In this document: piece after piece, positions 16,084-23,579 of the stretch
Layout: every line of letters begins with the position of its first letter
Position numbering within the stretch: position 1 is the stretch's first letter
NCBI GenBank assembly: GCA_964432825.1
Contig: CAYSOX010000015.1
Location: forward strand, 1 to 26,448
Direction of reading: 5' to 3'
DNA: 26,448 nucleotides
DNA from: UMGS1908 sp964432825
GTDB taxonomy: Bacteria > Bacillota > Clostridia > Christensenellales > UBA1242
Made by a program: the position numbers and the translations under genes
Notes under the pieces: generated by a model
What the model saw: the letters and a program-made list of their open reading frames with translations, nothing else
Told to the model about the DNA's origin: nothing
Databases searched by the model: none

Positions 16084-16440
16084 GTGAAAAAGGTTGAAAA
16101 TATTAAAAAGTTTAAATTGACCGATATTGATGAATTAAAATTTATCATCATTATAGGAAAATTATCAATGGAAGACGAAATAATAACAAAAATTGAACAG
16201 TTTGGCGGAAGGGTTTTGTTTCGTGAGGTTGGTGAAGGTATAGGGAAAAATATGAGTCTTGAAATGCTAGGGGTACAAAAAACGCAAAATATAGTTATTT
16301 TTGCCACGGCAAGAAAGGAAGATGCTGATAATATTTTGGTTGCTATTGATAGTGAAGTTAATTTTTCTAGCCCCGGAGTTGGATTGGGGTTAACAATTGA
16401 TGTGGATGGATTTATGGGTGCAAAAGGATTGTTTATTTAG
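16084..16440 (+). CDS. PII-like regulatory protein 1
   Basis: 118 aa with the ferredoxin-like PII fold: strand FIIIIGKL, helix EDEIITKIEQFGG, strand RVLFREVGEGIGKN leading into a short T-loop region, strand NIVIFATARKEDADNILVAI and the closing SPGVGLGLTIDVDGFMG (family PG.GIAF..PV..V.G). Classic GlnB residues such as the T-loop Tyr51 are absent, so it is a PII-like protein rather than GlnB/GlnK. Such proteins usually bind a nucleotide between subunits of a trimer and control a membrane partner. The start GTG 16084 follows GGGAGG (16071-16076), which overlaps the DUF1538 stop. The next PII-like gene begins ten bases after its stop. Confidence 0.8.
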   Translation: MKKVENIKKFKLTDIDELKFIIIIGKLSMEDEIITKIEQFGGRVLFREVGEGIGKNMSLEMLGVQKTQNIVIFATARKEDADNILVAIDSEVNFSSPGVGLGLTIDVDGFMGAKGLFI

Positions 16441-16450
16441 GAGGTAGGTT

Positions 16451-16816
16451 ATGGAAAAAAATAATGATGGAGATATTAAATTTCCACTTAAAACAGAAAT
16501 TGAGCCGGATATAATTAAAGAAAATGGCAGTAAATTGATTGTAAGTATTGTAAAAAAAGGATTTGCCTATCAAGTTGTGAAAACTGCAAATGAAAACGGT
16601 GCAAAAGGTGCTGTTATATTGGACGGTAGAGGTGTTTCGCAGACTAAAAAGCGTTTTTTTGGTATGGATATTGCACCCGAACGCGAGGTTGTTTTAATTG
16701 TTGTAAAAGAAGACCTTGTATATCCTGTAATTAAAAGTGTTTATGCTATAGCCGATTTTAAATCGGTTGCAAAAGGTGTTGCTTTTGCACTTCCAATTTC
16801 AATGCTTTTAGATTAA
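16451..16816 (+). CDS. PII-like regulatory protein 2
   Basis: 121 aa. A polar N-terminal extension of about 24 residues precedes a PII-like core: KLIVSIVKKGFAYQVVKTAN, ENGAKGAVILDGRGVSQTKK (T-loop base), FFGMDIAPEREVVLIVVKED, and KSVAKGVAFALPISMLLD. The core is closer to the consensus of PII-like proteins found beside DUF1538 than the first copy is (GAKG.VILDGRG...FFG..I.PE.E.V). AGGAGG lies seven bases before ATG 16451. Two non-identical PII-like proteins in tandem suggest a hetero-oligomer or two signals controlling the same permease. It is the last gene of the operon; a bidirectional terminator follows. Confidence 0.82.
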   Translation: MEKNNDGDIKFPLKTEIEPDIIKENGSKLIVSIVKKGFAYQVVKTANENGAKGAVILDGRGVSQTKKRFFGMDIAPEREVVLIVVKEDLVYPVIKSVYAIADFKSVAKGVAFALPISMLLD

Positions 16817-16884
16817 AAAACTTATCAATTCCTATAAAGTGAGAGGTTCGTTGTTTTTTAATTTTCAAATTAGTTAAATAACCG

Positions 16885-16930
16885 AAAAAAGAGCATATTT
16901 TAGGGGAAAACCTTAATATATGCTCTTTTT
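16885..16930. terminator. Bidirectional intrinsic terminator
   Basis: An A-run, the stem GAGCATAT with ATATGCTC extended imperfectly by AGG/CCT (16891-16925), and a T-run. It lies between the convergent PII-like gene (plus) and ferritin-like gene (minus) and can serve both. Confidence 0.8.
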
Positions 16931-16957
16931 GTTGCAATTTTTATGTGTAAAAGTTAA

Positions 16958-18214
16958 TTAATCTGTAATTAAACATTCTCGACCAACTGTTGTGTTGTCT
17001 TCCGTTCTAGATTGAAGGTCTTTTACAGGATGCTCGGAGTCTTGAACTCGGTAATCGGTTCCATTCTTTTCAATATAGGTATTAATTAACATATGAGTAG
17101 GTTCCAAATCGGTGTTTGAATTAAGAGTGAGTTGTATGTTTTTAAAATCCTTGCCTTTATATTTTTTTGAATCTATATAATCTTCTTTTTCGGCGGTGGC
17201 ATGAGTCGTTTCGGCTAAAACTTTTCGTACATAATCTTTATTTGGGCGAAGATGAAGCAGATTTGGAAATTCAGGTTTTGGGATAACTTCCTCCCAGTCG
17301 CGTTTTTCATATTTTTTCAATAATTGTGCAACTTTATGAAGATGGGAGATTTCTTGTGTTAGGTGTAATTCCCAAACTTTACGGATGTTTGTATCCTTTT
17401 CGTCGGTCATTAGTGAATAATATAAGTAGCACTCGGTATATTCGTGATTTAAACAATTTTCTAAGTAAGTCAATGTTGGGTCTTTTAGTCCGCCATACCT
17501 TGTTACATGTTCTTCCTCAATCATTGCGATTTCAGAATACACCTTTCTTCCTAAATCATTTTTATAAAAACAGCCGATGTTCATATAATAATTCATTGTT
17601 TGTTGCTCGGCGGCAGTTATAATGCACGCATGTAATTTTGAAAGCGGGTCGGCAGTTTTGTTGTCTAGCCAGCCCGTTAATTCATCGTTTGGGTGACGAT
17701 GTTCGGATATGGTTGGACGCCCAGGCATAATTTCTGTATAGTCGCCAACAAGATTTTCGGCATGAATACCGTCATCCATTTCAAGTAGGTTGGAGTATCG
17801 GTATAAATGGTCAAAGTCTTCAAGCAGTGCAAAGTCTAATGCTTTTTTAACAGTGGGGTCTTTTTCAACTTGGGCCATGCAAGCGGTTAGGTCAACTGCA
17901 AGTTGCTCGTAGCCAATTGTTGTTTCTAAAATGCTTTCGTTAATTGGTTTTAATGCAGAAATTCGCTTTTGTTGAATCTGCTCAACTTTTCTTATTAATG
18001 CAAGGTCTCGGCGTAGTTCATTGTCGGGACAATTTCTCGAAAAATTATGCCCAGAGTATACCGATTCAAACTCCGTTCCGTTCATTAAAATTATTCGGGT
18101 TTTGGTGTAAGGGTCGGTTTCGTTTTTGTCGTAACTTTTGGGATACATTTTATCCCAACTGCATAGACCTTTTTCGATTTCCTCTGGTTTTTCGTTAAAT
18201 GGATTAAATGACAT
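16958..18214 (-). CDS. Ferritin-like diiron protein with three two-helix metal units
   Basis: 418 aa. The start is ATG 18214 with AGGAGA seven bases upstream; an upstream ATG (18241) lacks a ribosome site. Three repeats of a ferritin-like half-bundle are visible, each an acidic residue followed exactly 30 residues later by (E/D)xxH: E103 with D133xxH136, E203 with E233xxH236, and E258 with E288xxH291. Units two and three are contiguous and together supply the six ligands of a normal diiron site. Unit one stands alone 100 residues earlier. There is no rubredoxin-type CxxC, so it is not a classical rubrerythrin. The likely role is iron binding or peroxide/oxygen handling in the cytoplasm. It follows a small helical gene in the same transcript, from a promoter with a PerR-like box. 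Confidence 0.75.
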   Translation of the reverse strand: MSFNPFNEKPEEIEKGLCSWDKMYPKSYDKNETDPYTKTRIILMNGTEFESVYSGHNFSRNCPDNELRRDLALIRKVEQIQQKRISALKPINESILETTIGYEQLAVDLTACMAQVEKDPTVKKALDFALLEDFDHLYRYSNLLEMDDGIHAENLVGDYTEIMPGRPTISEHRHPNDELTGWLDNKTADPLSKLHACIITAAEQQTMNYYMNIGCFYKNDLGRKVYSEIAMIEEEHVTRYGGLKDPTLTYLENCLNHEYTECYLYYSLMTDEKDTNIRKVWELHLTQEISHLHKVAQLLKKYEKRDWEEVIPKPEFPNLLHLRPNKDYVRKVLAETTHATAEKEDYIDSKKYKGKDFKNIQLTLNSNTDLEPTHMLINTYIEKNGTDYRVQDSEHPVKDLQSRTEDNTTVGRECLITD

Positions 18215-18223
18215 AAAAAATCT

Positions 18224-18287
18224 CCTATAAATTAAATTCACATTATAAGTTTGTGCTAAAAACTTAAAATTAAACTTAATTTATAGG
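18224..18287 (-). promoter_or_regulatory. Inverted repeat and nested hairpin over the ferritin gene's ribosome site
   Basis: CCTATAAATTAA (18224-18235) and TTAATTTATAGG (18276-18287) are a perfect 12-bp inverted repeat. Inside, TAAGTTT (18246-18252) pairs with AAACTTA (18260-18266). In the minus-strand mRNA the 3' arm includes the GG of the AGGAG ribosome site, so the fold could limit ribosome access to the ferritin-like gene. Confidence 0.5.
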
Positions 18288-18296
18288 GGAAAATTA

Positions 18297-18695
18297 TTAA
18301 TTGTCGTAAATGCTTGTTACTATTTCTTTTACGGTATTTAAGTCTGTGGCAATTAATGTTTTTAAATTTTCAGTTAATGTGCCGGACTTGTTTTCTATTA
18401 AAAGGGATAGTAGTGATGTGGTGTTATATCCAAGGTTTGAAAGACTTTTTGCTAGTTCTAATGGTGTCGGAGTGTCATAGTTGGTTGTTTTTAAACTTTT
18501 TACTCCAAAAAGTTCTTCATATTCTAAAAATGTATCTTTAAACATTGTCTTTAGCAATTGTTTTGCCTCTTTTGTACAATTAAGTGAAGTTTGCAAATCC
18601 CCGTTTTCAATAGCAATTTCGCTTGTGGTTAATAGTTTAATTACTTGATTTGATTGGTTTGTAATTTCAATTAATAAATTAATTTGTTCGTCCAT
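18297..18695 (-). CDS. Small helical protein of unknown function, 132 aa
   Basis: I do not recognise this family. It appears all-helical (MDEQINLLIEITNQSNQVIK, DLQTSLNCTKEAKQLLKTMF, TPLELAKSLSNLGYN, LKTLIATDLNTVKEIVTSIY) with no membrane span, signal peptide or metal motif. AGGAG lies seven bases before ATG 18695. It is the first gene of a two-gene minus-strand transcript with the ferritin-like protein (82 bases apart), so a role in iron or oxidative-stress handling, for example as a partner of that protein, is a positional inference. Confidence 0.6.
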   Translation of the reverse strand: MDEQINLLIEITNQSNQVIKLLTTSEIAIENGDLQTSLNCTKEAKQLLKTMFKDTFLEYEELFGVKSLKTTNYDTPTPLELAKSLSNLGYNTTSLLSLLIENKSGTLTENLKTLIATDLNTVKEIVTSIYDN

Positions 18696-18745
18696 AATTT
18701 TACTCCTTACACATATATTTTACCATAAATTCTCTAAATTTCATA

Positions 18746-18777
18746 ACATATTTTATATGTTTTAATATAATTATCAA
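18746..18777 (-). promoter_or_regulatory. Promoter with PerR-like box and palindrome for the ferritin-like operon
   Basis: On the minus strand TTGATA (18777-18772), 16 bases and TAAAAT (18755-18750) form a promoter about 55 bases before the start codon. TGATAATTATATTAA (18776-18762) matches 11 of 14 defined positions of the PerR box TTATAATnATTATAA and covers the -35 and spacer. A perfect palindrome ACATAT-TTT-ATATGT (18746-18760) covers the -10. In AT-rich DNA part of this may be chance. Confidence 0.45.
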
Positions 18778-18824
18778 TTGTGTATTTCTCTGAAAATATT
18801 CGAGTTTTTAATTTAAAAATTATT

Positions 18825-18853
18825 AAAAAGACTTTCAAATTGAAAGTCTTTTT
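18825..18853. terminator. Intrinsic terminator, probably bidirectional
   Basis: AAAAAGACTTTC (18825-18836) pairs with GAAAGTCTTTTT (18842-18853), 5-base loop. On the minus strand it would end transcription from the nuclease-helicase operon after the 54-bp repeat region, ahead of the ferritin-like promoter. Confidence 0.75.
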
Positions 18854-19065
18854 GTGGTGGTGAGGTATTAACGGAACTTATAAGTTGTATATAAGTTTTG
18901 TGATGTGGAGGTAAGTGGTGTTGGTATGGCTTAAAGGTGGTGAAAGGGTTTTTGCGATGTGGTGGTGGGTGGTGTTTTCAGAACTTATAAATTGTTTTAC
19001 TGGTTTTTCGATATAGAGGCAAATTGGGTTCGATTGCACTTTTGTGAGGAGTTTTTTGGGGTGTT
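18850..19065. repeat. Degenerate G/T-rich tandem repeat, 54-bp period
   Basis: Units starting GATGTGGAGG (18902), GATGTGGTGG (18956) and GATATAGAGG (19010) are spaced exactly 54 bases; a more diverged copy precedes them (GTGGTGGTGAGG from 18854). GAACTTATAA(G/A)TTGT occurs at 18874 and 18981. The plus strand is almost free of C. GGTGGTGGGTGG at 18961-18972 and four GG runs at 18906-18923 could form two-tetrad quadruplexes. No reading frame spans it. The rest of the gap (19066-19145) shows nothing further. Confidence 0.6.
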
Positions 19066-19145
19066 TTTATTGAGTGACATTGCAGGGTTAAAAAGTGGTT
19101 TTTTGTTATATAATTATATGCTAAGTTAAGTGCATATGCATATTT

Positions 19146-19724
19146 TTATATAAAAAATCCAATTATGGTCAATATTGCAATAACGAAAACAAAGCCAAAT
19201 AAAACTTTAAACCAAGTTTTATTTTCTTTTGCAAAAAGTTCTTGTTGTTCTAAAATTGTAGTCTGATTAGAGTGAGATGTAGAGAAGTTGTTTTCAAGGT
19301 TTTTATCTAATTCTTTTTGATGTTCTAAAATTGATTCCTGAGCTATTTGAATATTGGGAACTTCATCGCATATCGCTTTTGCTAACGACTCTAAGTCTTT
19401 TAAGGATTTTTCAAAGTTTGCGTTTTGAGAATTTATCTTTTTTAATTCAATATCGAGTAATTCAAATGCAGAGTGAAGGTTTTTATAATCGTGCAAAATG
19501 GTATCAAGTTGAGCCTTTATTGTGTCATGTGTTGATTCCAATTTTTCGAGTGAGGTTGTGTATTGGCCTACTTCATTCTTAATATTCTCGATATTTTCTT
19601 GAATTTTTACTAATTCTTCAATAGACTCATCTAATTTGTTTTGTACTTCCGATGTTTTTTGTAATTTTTCAACATACTTATTTAAGTTTTGAATTACTTT
19701 TTCCATTTCATTATAATCTATCAT
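19146..19724 (-). CDS. Tail-anchored coiled-coil protein, 192 aa
   Basis: No family recognised. Nearly the whole length (about 1-165) is predicted coiled coil with heptad-like spacing (MEKVIQNLNKYVEKLQK, LDESIEELVKIQENIENIKN, ELLDIELKKINSQNANFEKS). The last 23 residues form one hydrophobic span (WFKVLFGFVFVIAILTIIGFFI) ending at the C-terminus, which makes it a tail-anchored membrane protein with its coiled coil in the cytoplasm. The start ATG 19724 has AGGAG upstream and overlaps the end of the nuclease-helicase gene by 14 bases, so the two are translated together. It may tether or oligomerise the helicase at the membrane, or act as a membrane effector. Both roles are inference. Confidence 0.78.
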   Translation of the reverse strand: MIDYNEMEKVIQNLNKYVEKLQKTSEVQNKLDESIEELVKIQENIENIKNEVGQYTTSLEKLESTHDTIKAQLDTILHDYKNLHSAFELLDIELKKINSQNANFEKSLKDLESLAKAICDEVPNIQIAQESILEHQKELDKNLENNFSTSHSNQTTILEQQELFAKENKTWFKVLFGFVFVIAILTIIGFFI

Positions 19725-22700
19725 CGATTTTTTCTCCTATTTTAATAAGTTCATTTACGAAATTGACTATCATATAATTTTCACAAGTCAAGCTATGTGT
19801 TTTTTCATATATTTTTATAGAATCTTCTTTGCAATAATTAATCCAACATTCTATAAATATTTCTTGTTGAGTTTTATTTAAAAATTGGTAGGTATTGTTA
19901 AATAAATATTCTCTCTCGCATTCGGGAAATTTGCAAATGCTTTCAAGAGCAAGTTCTAATCTTCGTTTGCCGTCGGTATTATTGAAATCATCCAAACGCA
20001 ATCTTGTTATGCCAGAAACATAATTTAGTGCGACAATTTTATCATAAGACTCCAGCAATCTTGCAATTCTTGATTTTGTTTTTTCGGGGTAGGCTTTTAA
20101 TGTGTCAATCCATTCTTTTGTTTTAACGTTTCTATCAACCAATCTCATATATAAGGGGTCATAAGAAAAATAATTTGATATATACGACATAAAAACATCA
20201 GAGGTAGTAAAGAACTCACATTGCTCATACAATGTTTTCATTGTTTGGATTCGTTCTTGTAGATAATTCTCATTTGCCCATTCTATCAAAAAATGCAATC
20301 GGTTTTGGAAGGTATTTTCTTTATCAAATCTAAAGTTTGTTTCATATTTTTCGATGTGGGATTTTAATCTATCCAGTTTTTCTTCTTCGCTTAAATTTGT
20401 ACATCTTAAATGGTTAAAAGTCGGATTGGTTATATCTGAATTATATATTAAACTCCACATTTCTATTTCGCCTAAAAGAAATAATCTATAGAATGCACGC
20501 TCTATGATAGTTTTTGCACTTTCAATGCGTTGACCAATTGAGCGAAGGTGACGGTCGTTAATTTCTGTAAATACAACATCAATAATAGTTTTGCAATCAA
20601 CGAAGTTTGTTGATAAATCGTTTCTTGTTTTAACGCCCTTAAGTAATCGCATGGTAACCATTTCCTCAATATTCACATCAAGGTTGGCACTTTGAATAAA
20701 AAAGAAGTTTGTTTGCAGTTCATTTAGGTCTTTCAAATGATCTCCCATTTCTTTTATTGAAATAGGTGGCATTTTAAAAAATCTCTCTATTGATTCTTTT
20801 GATTCGGGAGAATAGTAAACATAACATTTCGATTGTTTTCCATCTCTACCAGCCCTTCCAAATTGTTGATATAAACTTTCAAAAGAAGAGGGTAGTCCAT
20901 AATGAATTGTTTTTCTTATATCAGGAATATCAACACCCATTCCAAAAACTTTTGTTGCAAGCATTATTAAAGTTTTTCCGCTTTTAAAATCTTGTAACGC
21001 TTGCTCTTTTTTATTTCTATCATCTACTTCATTTCCGCCGGTATAATAAGAAATTAAATCAGGGTTAATTATATCAACAAAAGCCGAGTCTTTTTTTATT
21101 GTGTCCGTCAATGTGATACATGCAGAATCGTAGATGTCGCGGGGCGAATTTTTCATTTTTGTAAAAATTAAAGTTTTATCCTTATTTATTTCAAACAAAG
21201 TAGGTGATATATTGTCAATAAGTTCTTTATATTTATCGTTGGTTTTTTGAATAACAATCGTCAAATTATCTCTACGCATATTATCTGCAAAAATAGCAGT
21301 TGTTTTCTTTTTCTTAAAATTTTGGAACTCGCAGTCGATATCTTCAAAAACTCTATGGGAAGCCGTTCCCGTTAAAGCCATCAAATATGTATTAGAGGGA
21401 AGGAATCTGCTTAAATTATGGCTCAAGCATAAATATGAAGTTCTGAAATCGTGACCCCACTCAGAAAGGCAATGCGCTTCATCAATAACAACAAAGCCGA
21501 TGTTGATGTTTTCATTTGATAATGCATTGGTAAATTTTTCACTAAAGAATCTTTCGGGAGAAATGATAGTTACTAGTGATTTACCATTGGTAAATATATT
21601 TATGTTTTCTCTTTGGGTTGAATTGATATATGTTGCATTTGTTATACCTAATTTTTCTTTAATATTATTATATTGGTCAACCATAAGTAGTTGGAGTGGT
21701 GCAATCATTAAAGTGCATGCTGGTAATAACAGTGATGTTAATTGATAACATAGTGATTTACCTGCACCTGTTGGCAATACGCCTATAACACTTCTATTGT
21801 TTAGACATTCTAAAATAATATCCAATTGATTTTCTCTAAAATCTTCATAAATATTAGACACATTTGAAAGAACAAATTTTAATGCGTTATAATGCTTTTC
21901 TTTTGTTAGTTTATAATTTACGTTTTCAGAGTTTACAATATAATAATTCTTTTTAAAAAGATAAGAACTAGGTGCGTTATATTGTTTTCGTTCGGGGATT
22001 AAATTATTTTCATAAAGGAAAAAATCATTTTTTATATAAATAATGTTATCAAATTTAGTTTGCGAATAAACATCTTGTAAAGAAATAAGAACATTTATTC
22101 CTTGTTTTTCAGATAAAGAAAGTTCACTATCGGCAAAATTTATTTCAATATTTGGAATATTAAAATCAATATTCTGTAATAGGCAAATATTTTTAAGCCA
22201 AAGCATAAAATTGTTCACGCTTGTTTCAAAGGTTGATTTATCTATGCCATCATTATTGAAAATATTTAACTTTACTACATCATCTTCTAGTTTTATATGG
22301 TTATTTGCATATAAATTTAGTAGCAATAATTCAATTCTTATTGCTATCATATATTTTTTATCGACAATATCTATTTCTTTTTTGTTATCAATTGCTTCTT
22401 TATAATCTAAATTTAAACTTAATAAACTTAATTTTTCGGTGATAGTTTCTAAATCATTAAGTTCGTTCGTTTTCAATCTTATAATGTCTACATTGTAGCG
22501 TTCTAATAGGTTATCTCTATTTGCATCTTTAACGAATTGTTCGGAATTGATTTCGTGTTGAAGCCCGTCAATTTCAATTACAGCGTTATATAAAGGCGAA
22601 TAAAAATCAACCTGTTCAGAAAGGTAATTATTGTATCCGTTGTTTTCAATAATGTAACTCAAAGGACATTCTGCAATGAAAGTTTTCGAGTATTGACCCA

Positions 22701-22992
22701 ATAACTGCGGTAGGGTATTTTGATAAAAGTCAAGTGCAGGATTGGTTGAGTTTCCACCTTTGATAACATAATCCCAATTACAATTACTAAAGTTATAATG
22801 ATAGGTGAATTCGTCTGTTTTAATTTGTCCAAATTCTTTTTGCAAAAGTTTTGAAGGTATAGTGGGACAGCCTCTTTGTAAAATATTATTTAATACAGCA
22901 AAAATCGACCCACAAACTTTTTTGTTGGTTTTAAGGTTTTGTATAACAAAATTAGGGTTTGTTTTTGTATAACAGGCTGAAAATTTTAACAT
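19711..22992 (-). CDS. DUF559/Vsr-like nuclease-RecQ helicase fusion, 1093 aa
   Basis: The N-terminal region (about 125-175) has the DUF559/Vsr-like PD-(D/E)xK pattern: EQVDFYSP (D129), NAVIEIDGLQHE (E140, D142, Q145, H146), RDNLLERYNVDIIRLK (R159, D160, R172). A linker of ~200 residues follows. A full RecQ-type superfamily 2 helicase starts near 385: Q-motif FRENQLDIILE, Walker A PTGAGKS (407-413), DEAH (504-507) with the RecQ aromatic loop CLSEWGHDFR, TGTA (541-544), and motif VI QQFGRAGRDG (709-718). About 375 C-terminal helical residues follow, with no recognisable RQC zinc cysteines or HRDC. The length is nearly double that of a housekeeping RecQ. The gene is AT-rich, has its own strong promoter, lies divergent to an XRE regulator and overlaps the coiled-coil gene. 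Context and fusion favour a defence role; this is inference. Confidence 0.88.
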   Translation of the reverse strand: MLKFSACYTKTNPNFVIQNLKTNKKVCGSIFAVLNNILQRGCPTIPSKLLQKEFGQIKTDEFTYHYNFSNCNWDYVIKGGNSTNPALDFYQNTLPQLLGQYSKTFIAECPLSYIIENNGYNNYLSEQVDFYSPLYNAVIEIDGLQHEINSEQFVKDANRDNLLERYNVDIIRLKTNELNDLETITEKLSLLSLNLDYKEAIDNKKEIDIVDKKYMIAIRIELLLLNLYANNHIKLEDDVVKLNIFNNDGIDKSTFETSVNNFMLWLKNICLLQNIDFNIPNIEINFADSELSLSEKQGINVLISLQDVYSQTKFDNIIYIKNDFFLYENNLIPERKQYNAPSSYLFKKNYYIVNSENVNYKLTKEKHYNALKFVLSNVSNIYEDFRENQLDIILECLNNRSVIGVLPTGAGKSLCYQLTSLLLPACTLMIAPLQLLMVDQYNNIKEKLGITNATYINSTQRENINIFTNGKSLVTIISPERFFSEKFTNALSNENINIGFVVIDEAHCLSEWGHDFRTSYLCLSHNLSRFLPSNTYLMALTGTASHRVFEDIDCEFQNFKKKKTTAIFADNMRRDNLTIVIQKTNDKYKELIDNISPTLFEINKDKTLIFTKMKNSPRDIYDSACITLTDTIKKDSAFVDIINPDLISYYTGGNEVDDRNKKEQALQDFKSGKTLIMLATKVFGMGVDIPDIRKTIHYGLPSSFESLYQQFGRAGRDGKQSKCYVYYSPESKESIERFFKMPPISIKEMGDHLKDLNELQTNFFFIQSANLDVNIEEMVTMRLLKGVKTRNDLSTNFVDCKTIIDVVFTEINDRHLRSIGQRIESAKTIIERAFYRLFLLGEIEMWSLIYNSDITNPTFNHLRCTNLSEEEKLDRLKSHIEKYETNFRFDKENTFQNRLHFLIEWANENYLQERIQTMKTLYEQCEFFTTSDVFMSYISNYFSYDPLYMRLVDRNVKTKEWIDTLKAYPEKTKSRIARLLESYDKIVALNYVSGITRLRLDDFNNTDGKRRLELALESICKFPECEREYLFNNTYQFLNKTQQEIFIECWINYCKEDSIKIYEKTHSLTCENYMIVNFVNELIKIGEKIDDRL

Positions 22993-23024
22993 AAATTCCT
23001 TTTTTATTCGTTATATTTTGTTTT

Positions 23025-23053
23025 ATTATAACAAATATTTCTTTATAAGTCAA
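23025..23053 (-). promoter_or_regulatory. Strong promoter for the nuclease-helicase operon
   Basis: Minus strand: TTGACT (23053-23048), exactly 17 bases, TATAAT (23030-23025) preceded by TGT (extended -10). It lies about 33 bases before the start codon at 22992. Confidence 0.8.
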
Positions 23054-23073
23054 ATAATATAAAAATATTTCTT
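23033..23073. promoter_or_regulatory. Pair of direct repeats, candidate XRE operators
   Basis: AAATATTTCTT occurs at 23033-23043 and 23063-23073, 30 bases apart (about three helical turns). Both are followed by similar AT sequence ending in ATAAG or TATAG. The first lies within the -35/-10 spacer of the nuclease-helicase promoter; the second is just upstream of it. Confidence 0.4.
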
Positions 23074-23178
23074 ATATAGAAACATTTTATTGCTTTATTC
23101 TATAATTTATCCCGTAGACAGAATATGTTGTTTACTAATAAAACTATATAATATATATTATAAGGGAATATTAATTAT

Positions 23179-23475
23179 ATGGATTTAAAAGAAATTATAA
23201 TAAGAATAGGATATTTTAGAAATAAGGCAAATTTAAGTGCAAGGGCATTAAGTTTAGAGATAGATAAAAATCCTGCATATATTACAAAACTGGAGGCTGG
23301 TGAATATGAGCCTTCAATGTCTGTTATTCTTGATATTATAAGAGCGTGCAACACAAGTCCTGAGGAGTTTTTTTATGGCAATGTTTCGAATTATTCAACG
23401 GATAAACAATTATTAAAAATAATTGAAAATTTAAGCCCAGAAAAGAAAAAAGCACTATACGAATTATTAAAATAA
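23179..23475 (+). CDS. XRE-family (Cro/CI-type) helix-turn-helix regulator, 98 aa
   Basis: A single HTH_3 domain: helix 1 IIIRIGYFRNKANL, HTH ARALSLEIDKNPAYITKLEA (about 22-41), then GEYEPSMSVILDIIRACNTS and PEEFF, the standard Cro/CI five-helix core. A short tail follows (TDKQLLKIIENLSPEKKKAL), a dimerisation-like helix common in Clostridial XRE proteins. ATG 23179 follows AAGGGAA. It is divergent from the nuclease-helicase operon across 186 bases that hold direct repeats over the operon's promoter, so it probably represses that operon and perhaps itself. No toxin-type partner lies on its own strand. Confidence 0.9.
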   Translation: MDLKEIIIRIGYFRNKANLSARALSLEIDKNPAYITKLEAGEYEPSMSVILDIIRACNTSPEEFFYGNVSNYSTDKQLLKIIENLSPEKKKALYELLK

Positions 23476-23579
23476 GTTAAAACTAATTCAAAATTTAAGC
23501 GAATCCCATTTTTTGCACCGTTAAATAAAATGTCAACCACTAATTGAAGCGAACCCTGTAGGGGTCACTAAAAACAAAA

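Noticed and set aside
18850..19065. CRISPR array
   Set aside because: The units are degenerate, contiguous and lack identical repeats with unique spacers; no cas gene is present.
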